Source: Myxococcota bacterium
Lineage (GTDB): Bacteria > Myxococcota > B64-G9
Reading direction: 5' to 3'
NCBI GenBank assembly: GCA_022710975.1
Contig: JAKLGA010000020.1
Location: 62,001-126,000, forward strand
Length of the DNA stretch: 64,000 nt
Part shown: positions 15,775-24,757 of the stretch, one piece after another
How the letters are laid out: each line of letters starts with the position of its first letter
Numbering within the stretch: the first letter of the stretch is position 1
Position numbers and translations under genes: made by a program
The notes under the pieces: model-generated
What the model was told of the DNA's origin: nothing
Databases searched by the model: none
What the model saw: only the letters and a program-made list of their open reading frames with translations

Positions 15775-18435
15775 ATGGCGCGCCCCCTGGTGTACCTCCT
15801 GTTCCTCGTGTCGGGCATCGCCGGGCTCGTGTACCAGGTGATCTGGGTGCGGGTGTTCGGCAACGTGTTCGGCAACACGGTGCACTCGGCCGCGGTGGTC
15901 ACGGCCGTCTTCATGGCCGGCCTGGGGCTGGGCTCCTGGCTGGCGGGCCGCCTGGCCGATCGGGCCTGGCGGCGCGCGCGCGCCACCCCGCTGCTGCTGT
16001 ACGCCCTCTCGGAGCTGGCCATCGGGGCCCTCGGCCTGGGCCTGGCCTGGCTGCTGCCGGAGCTCGACGCCCTGTCCGCGGCCGTGTCCACCTACTCCCT
16101 CGGGCCGGACGGCTGGCACGAGCTGAGCACCGGCTCGCTGGCGCTGCGCTACGTCCTGGGGGCGCTGCTGCTGGCCCCCTCGACCCTGCTGATGGGCGGC
16201 ACGCTCAGCCTGCTGGTGCGCGCGGTGGTGGGCGCCGACCTGGAGGCGGCGCCCGCGCGCATCGGCCTGCTGTACGGGCTGAACACCCTGGGCGCGGCCG
16301 TGGGCGCGCTGGCGACCGACTTCAGCCTGGTGCCGTCGCTGGGCCTGCTGGGCAGCCAGCTCCTGGCCGCGGGGCTGAACGCCGCGGCCGGCCTGGGGGC
16401 CCTGGCCGTGTGGCGCGCGCACCGCCGGCAGGCGCCCGCGCCGGCCCCCGCTCCCGCGGACGCGCCGGAGGCGTCCGCGCCCCGGACGGACGGCGCCCGG
16501 CGCCCGCTGGGCGCCGCGTCTGCCGCGCTGCTGCTGACCGGCTTCGCCGCCATGGGGCTGGAGATCGTCTGGTTCCGCTTCCTGGGCTACGTGCTGGGCG
16601 GATACCGCGCGGTGTTCTCCCTGGTGCTGGCGGTGCTGCTGCTGGGACTGTTCCTGGGCGCCCTCGCGGGCGGCTGGCTCGCCCGGCGCCTGCGCCGGCC
16701 GGAGGTGCTGTTCGCGGGCGCCCAGGCGCTGCTGGTGCTGAGCGCGCTGGGGGCCCTGATGACCTTCGACGGCGGGGCGCTGCGGGCGCAGGCAGACGCC
16801 CTGCGGGAGGGCTACCGCGCGGCCGGCCCATCCCTGCGGGCGCTCTACGAGCTGTGGGTCAACGCGACGCCCATGCTGTGGCTGGTGGCCCTGCCCGCGG
16901 TCTGCATGGGGCTCGCCTACCCGGTGGCCAACGCGCTGGTCCAGCGGACCGAGGCCGCCGTGGGCGGGCGGGCCGGGCTGCTCTACCTGGCCAACACCAG
17001 CGGCAACGTGCTGGGCTCCCTGGGGGCGGGCTTCCTGCTGCTGCCCTGGCTGGGGGTCCAGGCCTGCACGGGCCTGTTCGCCCTGGCCGCCCTGGCCGGG
17101 GCGGGCTGCCTGCTGCTCCACCCGGACGGGCGGGCGCCCCGGGCCCGCCGGGCGATCCTGCTGGCGCTCGGCGCCGGGCTGGCCGGGGTGGCGGCCTTCG
17201 GCGCGCTGCCGCGGAACCTGCTCGTGCGCGAGAGCTTCGCGGGCGACCTGCCCGAGGTGGAGCACCGGGTGCTGGCGCTGCGGGAGGGGGTGAACGAGAC
17301 GCTCATGGTGGTCGAGGTGCCCGGCTTCGCCCGGGCCCTGTTCACCAACGGCCACAACATGTCCGGCACCCGGCCCTCCAGCCTGCGCTACATGCGCGCC
17401 TTCGCCCACCTGCCGCTGCTCATGCAGGCCCACCCGCGCCGGGCGCTGGTGATCTGTTTCGGGGTGGGCAACACGCTGTACGCCGCCTCGCTGCACGCGC
17501 GCCTCGAGCGCCTCGAGGTGGTGGACCTGTCCCGGGACGTGCTGGAGCACGCCGGCTACTTCGCGGCCACGAACCACGACGTGCTCGACGACCCGCGCGT
17601 CCAGGTGTTCGTCAACGACGGCCGCCACCACCTGCGCATGCAGCCCGAGGGCCGGTACGACCTCGTCACCCTGGAGCCGCCCCCGATCGGTTTCGCGGGC
17701 GTGTCGTCGCTCTACACCCGCGAGTTCTACGCGCTGGTCCGCAGCCGGCTGGCGCCCGGCGGGGCGCTGACCCAGTGGCTGCCCGGGCTGCAGGTGGCCG
17801 AGGCCGGGGAGCTCGCCCTGGTGCGCGCCTTCCTGGACGTATTCCCCGACGCGGTGCTGCTGAACGGCTTCGGCACCCACATGATCTTGCTGGGCCGCCG
17901 GGACGCGCCCCCCGGGCTGCCGCTCGACACCGTGCTCGCCAACCTGGCGGCCGAGCCCGCCGTGCGCGCCTCGCTGGAGGAGGTGGCCCTGGCGCGCCCG
18001 ACCGAGCTGGTGGGCGCCTTCGCCGCCTCGGCCGGGACGCTGGCCGCGGCCACCCGCGGGGTGGCGCCGGTGAGCGACGATCGCCCGGTGCTCGAGTACT
18101 CGGTGCGCTCGGTGCTGCGCCACACGCGCCAGCCCGCCGCGCTGTTCGATCCGGCCGGCGCGCGGGCCTGGTGCCCGGCGTGCTTCGGCGCGGACGCCGC
18201 CGGCCTGGACGACCTGCCGGGCTACCTGCGGGTCATGGCGGCCTACTACCAGAGCGCCGCCTTCCTGGGCGCGGACAGCCCGGAGGGAGAGGACTTCGGC
18301 CTGCCGGCGCCCGACCCGGAGGAGGCCAGGGCCATCGCCGCCTCGCTGTATCTACAGACGCTCCTCTCCCCGGGCCTCGATCTGGGCGGGAACAGCGTTG
18401 ACGCGCCGGGCCAGGACGTGGTCCACTCCCCCTGA
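15775..18435 (+). CDS. Fused membrane/spermidine-synthase-like protein
   Basis: The 886-residue protein carries about twelve hydrophobic segments (residues ~5-470) in two blocks, the first beginning LVYLLFLVSGIAGLVYQVIWVR, a signature of the fused MFS/spermidine synthase family. The C-terminal soluble domain (about 480-760) has RALVICFGVGNTLYAASLH as glycine-rich AdoMet-type site and YDLVTLEPPPIGFAGVSSLYTREFYAL, as in spermidine synthase folds. Enzymatic activity is unproven for this family. There is no ribosome site before ATG 15775. The thiolase gene begins 24 bases after its stop. Confidence 0.8.
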   Translation: MARPLVYLLFLVSGIAGLVYQVIWVRVFGNVFGNTVHSAAVVTAVFMAGLGLGSWLAGRLADRAWRRARATPLLLYALSELAIGALGLGLAWLLPELDALSAAVSTYSLGPDGWHELSTGSLALRYVLGALLLAPSTLLMGGTLSLLVRAVVGADLEAAPARIGLLYGLNTLGAAVGALATDFSLVPSLGLLGSQLLAAGLNAAAGLGALAVWRAHRRQAPAPAPAPADAPEASAPRTDGARRPLGAASAALLLTGFAAMGLEIVWFRFLGYVLGGYRAVFSLVLAVLLLGLFLGALAGGWLARRLRRPEVLFAGAQALLVLSALGALMTFDGGALRAQADALREGYRAAGPSLRALYELWVNATPMLWLVALPAVCMGLAYPVANALVQRTEAAVGGRAGLLYLANTSGNVLGSLGAGFLLLPWLGVQACTGLFALAALAGAGCLLLHPDGRAPRARRAILLALGAGLAGVAAFGALPRNLLVRESFAGDLPEVEHRVLALREGVNETLMVVEVPGFARALFTNGHNMSGTRPSSLRYMRAFAHLPLLMQAHPRRALVICFGVGNTLYAASLHARLERLEVVDLSRDVLEHAGYFAATNHDVLDDPRVQVFVNDGRHHLRMQPEGRYDLVTLEPPPIGFAGVSSLYTREFYALVRSRLAPGGALTQWLPGLQVAEAGELALVRAFLDVFPDAVLLNGFGTHMILLGRRDAPPGLPLDTVLANLAAEPAVRASLEEVALARPTELVGAFAASAGTLAAATRGVAPVSDDRPVLEYSVRSVLRHTRQPAALFDPAGARAWCPACFGADAAGLDDLPGYLRVMAAYYQSAAFLGADSPEGEDFGLPAPDPEEARAIAASLYLQTLLSPGLDLGGNSVDAPGQDVVHSP

Positions 18436-18459
18436 AACCGACCCCCACGAGGAGGAGCC

Positions 18460-19641
18460 ATGCGCGAGGTGTACATCCTGGAGGGCTGCCGCACGGCCAT
18501 CGGCAATTTCGGCGGCATGTACATGAACCTGCGGGCGCTGGATCTCGGCGTGACCGTGGCCAAGGAGGCGCTCCGGCGCGCGCAGGTCCCGGGCGAGGCC
18601 CTCGACGACGTGCTGGTGGGCTGCTGCATGATGGTGTCCGACGAGATCAACATCGGGCGCTGCATCTCGCTCAAGGCCGGGGTGCCCTTCCAGGTGCCGG
18701 CCGCCACCATCCAGCGCCAGTGCAGCTCCAGCATGCAGGCCCTGGTGTTCGCCGCCCAGCAGATCCAGACCGGCGAGTCCGATCTCGTCCTGGTGGGCGG
18801 GGTCGAGAGCATGACCCACACCCCCTACGTGCTGAAGGGCGCCCGCTTCGGCTACCGCCTGCAGCACGGCGAGCTGACCGACGCGCTGTGGGAGGGGCTG
18901 ACCGATCCCGTCCACAAGATCATCATGGGGCTGACCGCCGAGAACCTGGCGGCCAAGCACGGCATCTCGCGCGCGGCCCAGGACGAGCTGGCCCTCACCA
19001 GCCACCAGCGGGCCGCGGCCGCCATCCAGTCGGGCCGCTTCAAGGAGGAGATCGTCCCGGTCGAGGTGCCGGGCAAGCGGGGCAAGACGACGGTGATCGA
19101 CACCGACGAGCACGTGCGCCTGGATCTGACCCTCGAGGAGCTGGCGGGCCTCAGGCCGGCCTTCAAGAAGGACGGCGGCACGGTCACCGCGGGCAACTCC
19201 TCGGGCCTGAACGACGGTGCGGCCGCGGTGGTGGTGGCCTCGGGCGAGAAGGTGCGCGAGCTGAACCTGAAGCCCATGGGCCGCCTGGTGGCCCACGCCG
19301 CCGCGGGGGTCGAGCCGGAGCTGATGGGCTACGGACCCGTGCCGGCCACGCAGAAGGCGCTCAAGCGCGCCGGCTGGAAGCTCTCGGACGTCGAGCTCAT
19401 CGAGTGCAACGAGGCCTTCGCCGCGCAGTACCTGTCCTGCGAGAAGCTGCTGGGGCTCGACCGCGCCATCACCAACGTGAACGGCTCCGGCATCGCGCTG
19501 GGCCACCCGGTCGGCTGCACCGGCGTGCGCCTGGTCATCAGCCTGCTGCACGAGCTGCGCCGCCGCTCGCTGAAGCGCGGCCTGGCCACACTGTGCGTCG
19601 GCGGGGGCATGGGCAAGTCGGTGCTGGTGGAGCGGGTCTAG
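18460..19641 (+). CDS. Acetyl-CoA C-acyltransferase (thiolase)
   Basis: Thiolases condense two acyl-CoA units or cleave 3-ketoacyl-CoA. The 393-residue product has the usual length and all active-site blocks: the nucleophilic Cys in [11 protein letters not shown] (about residue 88), [17 protein letters not shown] with the catalytic His, and CVGGGMGKS with the second Cys near the C-terminus. A strong GAGGAGGAG ribosome site precedes ATG 18460. Sequence alone does not say whether it works in biosynthesis (acetoacetyl-CoA) or beta-oxidation. It could supply electrons to the ETF-linked EMO-like proteins at 35.9 and 43.2 kb if catabolic; that is inference. Confidence 0.95.
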   Translation: MREVYILEGCRTAIGNFGGMYMNLRALDLGVTVAKEALRRAQVPGEALDDVLVGCCMMVSDEINIGRCISLKAGVPFQVPAATIQRQCSSSMQALVFAAQQIQTGESDLVLVGGVESMTHTPYVLKGARFGYRLQHGELTDALWEGLTDPVHKIIMGLTAENLAAKHGISRAAQDELALTSHQRAAAAIQSGRFKEEIVPVEVPGKRGKTTVIDTDEHVRLDLTLEELAGLRPAFKKDGGTVTAGNSSGLNDGAAAVVVASGEKVRELNLKPMGRLVAHAAAGVEPELMGYGPVPATQKALKRAGWKLSDVELIECNEAFAAQYLSCEKLLGLDRAITNVNGSGIALGHPVGCTGVRLVISLLHELRRRSLKRGLATLCVGGGMGKSVLVERV

Positions 19642-19648
19642 GGGCGGC

Positions 19649-20197
19649 TCAGCTCTTCTTGAACCAGGTGTCCTCGAGCTCGGCGGGCCGGAGCGAGGCT
19701 CCGCCGCTGCCGAGCTCCGGGCTGACCACCACCTTGGGCAGCTCGGTCGTCTTGCGCTCGGTCAGCGGCACGGCCCGCGCCTCCTCGCCCGGGGCCGCGG
19801 GCTCGGTGGTGATGGCGGTCCGCGCGGCCGCGGGCGGCTGGACCGCCGCGGGGGCCGGCCCCGCGGCAGAGGCAGGCACGGGCTCCAGGGCCGGCTGGGA
19901 GGCCAGGTAGGCCAGGACGGCGTGCCGGGCCAGGGTGCGCGGGTCGATGTTGACGCGCCGCGACATCTGCTCCAGCCGCTCGGCGTCCTCGGGCATCAGG
20001 CGCACCTGGACCGGCCGCGCGGCGGCCAGCGCCCAGCCCAGGTACTCGAGCGCCGAGCCCAGGCCCGACACGCGGAAGTCCAGCCCGGCCAGGGCGCGCT
20101 GGATGCGCGCGGACAGGTCCTCCCGCCGCAGCCACTCGCCCTCGTACAGCACCCTCTCCGCCTCGAGATCGACCTCGTACCGGACGCCGGCGGTCAT
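19649..20197 (-). CDS. Hypothetical protein with disordered Ala/Pro-rich C-terminus
   Basis: I do not recognise this 182-residue protein. The N-terminal ~115 residues look folded, with strands (YEVDLEAERVLYEGEWL) then helices (LSARIQRALAGLDF; DAERLEQMSRRVNIDPRTLARHAVLAYLAS). The last ~65 residues are Ala/Pro/Glu-rich and probably disordered, ending DTWFKKS. It has no signal peptide or membrane segment. ATG 20197 is chosen over 20272 because GGAGGGAG sits just before it. It converges on the thiolase gene with seven bases between stops. Confidence 0.6.
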   Translation of the reverse strand: MTAGVRYEVDLEAERVLYEGEWLRREDLSARIQRALAGLDFRVSGLGSALEYLGWALAAARPVQVRLMPEDAERLEQMSRRVNIDPRTLARHAVLAYLASQPALEPVPASAAGPAPAAVQPPAAARTAITTEPAAPGEEARAVPLTERKTTELPKVVVSPELGSGGASLRPAELEDTWFKKS

Positions 20198-20242
20198 GCT
20201 CCCTCCCTCCGGGTGGGGACGCCCCGGGTGCGCGCCCACCGC

Positions 20243-20272
20243 ATGGTAACCCTCCGGCCCCGCGCAGGACAA
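20243..20272 (-). promoter_or_regulatory. Sigma-70-type promoter for the hypothetical gene at 20197
   Basis: On the minus strand, TTGTCC (20272-20267) and TACCAT (20248-20243) are 18 bases apart, 45 bases upstream of the start codon. Confidence 0.5.
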
Positions 20273-20294
20273 GGGCGCAGAGGGCGGAGGCGCC

Positions 20295-20323
20295 TTGCGC
20301 GGCCGCCGTGGTTTGGCTAGGAT
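20295..20323 (+). promoter_or_regulatory. Sigma-70-type promoter for the lipoprotein gene at 20366
   Basis: TTGCGC (20295-20300), a 17-base spacer and TAGGAT (20318-20323) lie 42 bases upstream of ATG 20366. The predicted transcript start falls near 20330, before the AGAGGAG ribosome site at 20350. Confidence 0.55.
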
Positions 20324-20365
20324 GCCCTCAGGAGCGCAATGTCAACCCCGAGAGGAGTGCCTGCC

Positions 20366-21790
20366 ATGCTCAGGCTGAAAGTGCTCGCGCCCGTGTCCGT
20401 CCTGCTGCTGTCCGGGCTGCTCGCGACCGCCTGCGGCGGCGGCACGAAGCTCACCCTGGCGCTGCCGGACGGCGACGTGGTCACCAAGGGCGGCAGCATC
20501 CGGATCGAGGCCACCGTGGACGACTACCAGGACGTGCCCGACGGCTCCAGCGTGGTCTTCCGCACCAACCTGGGCTCGTTCGCCCAGTACTCCGGCGACG
20601 TCACCTCGCCGCTCCAGGAGCTCGAGGCGCTGACCACGGGCTCCAAGGCGATCGCCACGCTCTACAGCTTCCCGGGCGAAGCGGGGGCGGCCACGGTGAC
20701 CGCCTCTTACGAGACCGAGAACGGCACCAAGTCCGCCTCGGCCGCGGTGACCATCGAGGGCGGCACCGTGCCCAACGGGCGCAACTTCACCCCGGCCTGC
20801 GACACGAACAACGTGGCCGCGCTGATCGACACCCAGGACGGCCGCTCCGAGCGCAACAACATGAAGATCCGCTGCGAGCTGCGGGCCAGCGACATCAACG
20901 GCGACGCCATCCCCAAGGCCAGCATCGAGTGGCTGGTGGAGGAGGGCTGCCGGATCGAGCGCTACGAGGAGGAGGGCAACCTCGACTTGGTGGTGGCCGT
21001 GACCCCGGACTGCACCCCCAGGGACGTGGAGCCCATGACCGACGAGCCCAGCCAGATGGTCAGCTCGGTCATCCACAACCCGCGCGACGGCCTGCTGACC
21101 ATCGTGTTCTTCACCCAGGGCGAGGAGGGCTACGTCGACTCCAACAGCAACAAGCAGTACGACGCGGGCGAGAACTTCGCCGGCTACGATCTGCCCGAGC
21201 CCTTCGTCGACCTGGACGACAACCGCCAGCGCGGGGACGGCATCGATGGCTCCCCGGTGGAGCCCTTCAAGGACGCCAACGGGAACGGGGTCTTTGACCG
21301 CGCCGACGGCCGCTGGAACGCGGACACCATGATCTGGGCCTCCACCCGCGTCATGTTCACCGGCGATCCGGACCCGGACGAGACCACCTTCAGCCCCAAC
21401 AACCTGGCCATCAACAACTGCGACTTCGAGAACTACACCCTCACCCTGGTGGACAAGAACCTGAACCCGATGGCCGTGCACGGGGCCGAGAGCGGCATCG
21501 CCTTCGAGGACTGCGGGGCGCTGGCGATCGCCGCGGACTCGATCCCCATGGACGCCAACATGGGCATCGCCTTCCTGCCGGACGGCTCGGTCGAGACCGC
21601 GTCCTTCACCCAGGGGCGCGCCTACCAGATCCGCATGGACGACGGGAACTGCGAGGATCCGGACGAGACCCCGCCCGAGAACTGCTTCTTCAGCGCGACC
21701 GTGACCGTGACCCCGGCCTTCGGCTTCGGCGAGTACTCCCCCGCGGTGTTCACCTTCACCCTGCCCATGGTCCAGGGCACGGTCAACTAG
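20366..21790 (+). CDS. Lipoprotein with Ig-like domain and EF-hand-like Asp loops
   Basis: The 474-residue precursor starts with a lipoprotein signal (lipobox LLATAC, Cys about residue 23). Residues ~30-125 look like a bacterial Ig/invasin-type beta domain (VTKGGSIRIEATVDD ... ATVTASYETENGTKSASAAVTIEGG). Further on, Asp/Asn-rich loops such as VDSNSNKQYDAGE, VDLDDNRQRGDG and DANGNGVFDRADG resemble calcium-binding EF-hand-type loops. No enzyme motif is visible; it is probably an outer-membrane or surface protein of unknown role. ATG 20366 is preferred to ATG 20339 because it has AGAGGAG upstream and gives a clean signal peptide. Confidence 0.7.
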   Translation: MLRLKVLAPVSVLLLSGLLATACGGGTKLTLALPDGDVVTKGGSIRIEATVDDYQDVPDGSSVVFRTNLGSFAQYSGDVTSPLQELEALTTGSKAIATLYSFPGEAGAATVTASYETENGTKSASAAVTIEGGTVPNGRNFTPACDTNNVAALIDTQDGRSERNNMKIRCELRASDINGDAIPKASIEWLVEEGCRIERYEEEGNLDLVVAVTPDCTPRDVEPMTDEPSQMVSSVIHNPRDGLLTIVFFTQGEEGYVDSNSNKQYDAGENFAGYDLPEPFVDLDDNRQRGDGIDGSPVEPFKDANGNGVFDRADGRWNADTMIWASTRVMFTGDPDPDETTFSPNNLAINNCDFENYTLTLVDKNLNPMAVHGAESGIAFEDCGALAIAADSIPMDANMGIAFLPDGSVETASFTQGRAYQIRMDDGNCEDPDETPPENCFFSATVTVTPAFGFGEYSPAVFTFTLPMVQGTVN

Positions 21791-21793
21791 CGC

Positions 21794-23341
21794 TCAGGGC
21801 GCCAGCAGCTCGAGCCGATCGGACAGGCCGAGCTCGCCGTCCGCGGACACCGCCAGGCCGCCGGCCAGGAGCAGCGCCCCGTCCGGGGTGGGCGCGCCCG
21901 CCAGGCCCACCGGGCCGCCGCCCAGGAGATCCGCGGCCAGCTCGCACACGCCCTCGGCGCTGCACAGCTCGATCTCGCGCGCCCCGGCCAGGGAGTAGTT
22001 CAGCCCGCCGGCCACCACCAGGGCGGGCTGCCCGTCCCGGGGGCTGGCCCAGGCGGTCAGGTGGTGGGCCCGCGGCACCGCCAGCGCCCTGGCCTCGGCC
22101 AGGTAGCCGCCGTTCCCGGGCGAGGCCACCCACAGCTCGTTGCGCGGCCGCGCGCCCGGCGTGGGCCGCATGCCGCCGCTCACCAGGAAGCCGCCGTCCG
22201 GGGCCGCGTCCAGGCCGTGTCCCACCAGGGTGAGCTCGGGCTGCGGGTCGAGGAAGGGCACCGGCTCCACGCTCATCGAGCCGAAGGCCACCCGCTCGGC
22301 GTCCTCGTCCCCGCCCAGGTTGCCGCCCACCACCAGGGTGTAGTCCACCGCCCCGTCCTGCAGGCTGGCCGCGCGCGCGCCGGCCCGCGGGCTCAGCAGC
22401 CGCCCGGCGAACAGGTACCAGGCGCCGTCCGGGCCGCCGGTGATGAGATCGGAGCTGCGCAGCTCCTGGGTGCGCCCCCCCAGCACCACCATGCGATCGA
22501 GGTTCTGCACGGCCGCGGCCGTGTCCGCGCGCGCCAGCGGGGCGAAGGAGCCCACGCTCTCGACGGTCCCCGAGACCGGGTCGTAGCGCTCGACCAGCCC
22601 GGTGCGGCCGGCCTCGGAGGCCCGCAGCACCGGGCGCAGCGAGCCGGACAGATCCAGGCTGGCCTCGGAGGTGCCGCCCAGCAGCCAGACCGAGCCGTCG
22701 GAGAGCTGGAGCGCCTGGTGCAGGCCGCGGCACGCCCCGAGCGGCAGCACGCGCACCACCCTGGCGCTCGAGGGATCGTACACCAGCCCGTCGCAGGCCG
22801 CGCCCAGGCGCACCCGCCCGGGCGCCTCCTCGGTGAGCTGATCGAACCCACCCGCCAGGAGCACCCGCCCATCCGGCAGCGGCGTGGCCGTGGCGAAGGC
22901 GCGCCCGCCAGGCAGCGCGCCCCGGGCCGGGTTGAGCCGCCAGCCGCGCCGCAGCACGTACACGTCCGCGTCGATGGCCTCGCCCTCGATCACCTCGAGC
23001 CCGTCGGTCAACCCGAACCAGGTGGCCTGGCCCGCGCAACCCTCGGCGCCCCAGCCCGAGACCTCGAGCCGCAGCCCCGCCCCGGGCGCCACGTCCAGCG
23101 CGGCCCCGAGCTGGTGATCCGCCGCGTCCAGGCAGCCGCTGGTGCCCACCCGGACGCCCTGGCGGTAGGCCTCGAGCTGGAGCGAGCGCACCTCCACGGG
23201 CAGGCCGTCCGGCTCTCCCAGCGCCTGGGTGGTCGCGGCGAAGCGCACCTCGAGCCCCTGGCGCCCGAGGTCAGCCTCGCCACAGCCCGCGAGCGGGAGC
23301 CCCAGGAACAGCCAAGCGGCGATACGTGCATGCGTCTGCAT
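21794..23341 (-). CDS. Kelch-like repeat lipoprotein
   Basis: The 515-residue precursor has a lipoprotein signal with lipobox LPLAGC. The first ~150 residues are a beta-rich domain with two Cys. From about residue 155 there are kelch-type repeats marked by GG pairs after hydrophobic strands (DGRVLLAGGFDQ, DGSVWLLGGTSE, LDRMVVLGGRTQ, PALVVAGGLNYS, DGALLLAGGLAV), suggesting a beta-propeller. It is likely attached to the outer membrane; function unknown. It follows the PEGA gene by 15 bases, so they probably share a transcript, and it converges on the 20366 gene with three bases between stops. Confidence 0.75.
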   Translation of the reverse strand: MQTHARIAAWLFLGLPLAGCGEADLGRQGLEVRFAATTQALGEPDGLPVEVRSLQLEAYRQGVRVGTSGCLDAADHQLGAALDVAPGAGLRLEVSGWGAEGCAGQATWFGLTDGLEVIEGEAIDADVYVLRRGWRLNPARGALPGGRAFATATPLPDGRVLLAGGFDQLTEEAPGRVRLGAACDGLVYDPSSARVVRVLPLGACRGLHQALQLSDGSVWLLGGTSEASLDLSGSLRPVLRASEAGRTGLVERYDPVSGTVESVGSFAPLARADTAAAVQNLDRMVVLGGRTQELRSSDLITGGPDGAWYLFAGRLLSPRAGARAASLQDGAVDYTLVVGGNLGGDEDAERVAFGSMSVEPVPFLDPQPELTLVGHGLDAAPDGGFLVSGGMRPTPGARPRNELWVASPGNGGYLAEARALAVPRAHHLTAWASPRDGQPALVVAGGLNYSLAGAREIELCSAEGVCELAADLLGGGPVGLAGAPTPDGALLLAGGLAVSADGELGLSDRLELLAP

Positions 23342-23356
23342 GGTGCCCGACCCCGT

Positions 23357-24592
23357 TCAGAAAGAGACGTTCACCCGGCCGAGGCCGTCGGGGATGCCCC
23401 CGCCGCCCTCGTCCTGGGTCAGGCCGACCGCCAGGCCGGTCACCGCGCCCGCCACCACCACGGCGCCGAGGGCGGTCCAGAACCACCACTTCTCGTAGAT
23501 GGGCTCCGCGACCCCGCCCTCGCCCGGATCCTCCACCGGCGGGGGGAGGGCGCCCTCCACCCCGACCGGCGCGGGGCCCTCCGGAGCGGGTTTCCGCACC
23601 AGGCTGTCGGGCGCAGGCTTCGGCCTCCCCACGGGCTCGGGCCTCGCGGCCACCCGGGGCGGCTCCTCCAGCGGTGGTTTCACCGCGGGCGGCTCCTCCA
23701 GCGGCGGCTTCGGCAGGGGCGGCTCCTCCAGGGTGGGGACACCCGGCTTGGCGGCCACGGGCCCCAGCGGGACCACGGGGATGCCTCCATCGCCCTCGGG
23801 CGGCGGCCCGTCGTCGTCCCGCAGCTTCTCGCCGCCCACGCCGGCCCCGTCCGGCGCGGCCGCGACCACGGGCCCTGCCCCGGCGGAGCGGAGCTCCACC
23901 TTCAGGACCACCTTGGCCTGCCCCGGCTGCACCGTGAAGGCCTTGCGCACCTCTCCCAGCCCGGCGCTGGAGACCCGCAGCTCGTGGGGCCCGGCCTCGA
24001 GCTCCCGGGTGAGGACCAGGGGGGTGGATCCGATCCGCCGGCCGTCGAGCACCACCTCGGCCCCCTCCACGTCGGCCGACAGCTTGAGCTGGGTCTTCAC
24101 CAGCGCGCCCACCAGCTCGGTCCAGCCCTTCACCAGCGCGGCGCCGAGCGATCTGGGATCGGGCGGGCAGCGCAGGCGCCGCTCCCCCAGGGCCTTGCCC
24201 GCCTTGGCGTCCACCAGCGCGGTGAACACCAGGGAGCGGCCCGGCAGCTTCTGCACCTGGGAGAAGAACACGCGATCCGCGCGCCCCGCGCGGGCGAGCG
24301 CGAGCAGGCAGCCCTCGCTCGTGTCCTCGCACCCGGCGGTCTTGCGCAGCGCCGCGAGCTCCGCGCCCGTCAACGGCAGCACCTCCAGACCGAGGTGACG
24401 CGCGGCCAGCGCACGGAGCTGCTTGCCCAGGGCCGCCCGGACCGGCGGCGCCAGGAACGCGCTGTCGGGATCCGGGACCAGCACCCGGAGCCGGACGGCG
24501 CCCTCCGCCACCTCCTGGGAGAGCGCGGGAGCCGCCTGGAGCGCCATCCCGAGGGCGGCTGACAGGACGAGCGCGGCGCGCAGCAGGTGCAT
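23357..24592 (-). CDS. PEGA-domain protein with C-terminal membrane helix
   Basis: The 411-residue protein begins with a signal peptide (MHLLRAALVLSAALGMALQAAPALS). Residues ~28-155 form an unknown domain with a Cys pair (CEDTSEGC). A PEGA domain follows (about 160-230: GAEVVLDGRRIGSTPLVLTRELEAGPHEL), then a long Pro-rich disordered stretch with repeated PPLEEPP units, and a single transmembrane segment (FWTALGAVVVAGAVTGLAVGL). The layout fits an envelope-spanning surface-associated protein. ATG 24592 is supported by GAGGAGGGG just upstream. It lies first in an operon with the kelch-like lipoprotein. Confidence 0.75.
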   Translation of the reverse strand: MHLLRAALVLSAALGMALQAAPALSQEVAEGAVRLRVLVPDPDSAFLAPPVRAALGKQLRALAARHLGLEVLPLTGAELAALRKTAGCEDTSEGCLLALARAGRADRVFFSQVQKLPGRSLVFTALVDAKAGKALGERRLRCPPDPRSLGAALVKGWTELVGALVKTQLKLSADVEGAEVVLDGRRIGSTPLVLTRELEAGPHELRVSSAGLGEVRKAFTVQPGQAKVVLKVELRSAGAGPVVAAAPDGAGVGGEKLRDDDGPPPEGDGGIPVVPLGPVAAKPGVPTLEEPPLPKPPLEEPPAVKPPLEEPPRVAARPEPVGRPKPAPDSLVRKPAPEGPAPVGVEGALPPPVEDPGEGGVAEPIYEKWWFWTALGAVVVAGAVTGLAVGLTQDEGGGGIPDGLGRVNVSF

Positions 24593-24639
24593 ACGACCCC
24601 TCCTCTCCGGGAGCGATGCGGGGATCCTCATCGTGAACG

Positions 24640-24669
24640 AGCGTAGCCCCGCGCGGAAGGCCATGTCAA
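24640..24669 (-). promoter_or_regulatory. Sigma-70-type promoter for the PEGA/kelch operon
   Basis: On the minus strand a consensus -35 TTGACA (24669-24664) is followed after 18 bases by TACGCT (24645-24640), 47 bases before the start codon. It is back to back with the GAF-gene promoter. Confidence 0.55.
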
Positions 24670-24696
24670 CGCCGCGGCCTGATTCGGGAAGTCGGC

Positions 24697-24725
24697 TTGA
24701 CACCCCGCGGGTCGCCCCCTACCAT
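24697..24725 (+). promoter_or_regulatory. Sigma-70-type promoter for the GAF-domain gene
   Basis: A consensus TTGACA (24697-24702), an exact 17-base spacer and TACCAT (24720-24725) lie 32 bases upstream of ATG 24758. This is one of the best promoter matches in the window. Confidence 0.65.
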
Positions 24726-24757
24726 GGCTCCAGGATCCCCTCCACCGGGAGACGCCC

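Noticed and set aside
14953-18123. A 1056-residue minus-strand open frame reading through the fused membrane protein gene
   Set aside because: Only its last ~246 residues (from 15693) look real; the rest is Gln/Arg/His-rich antisense of the plus-strand gene.
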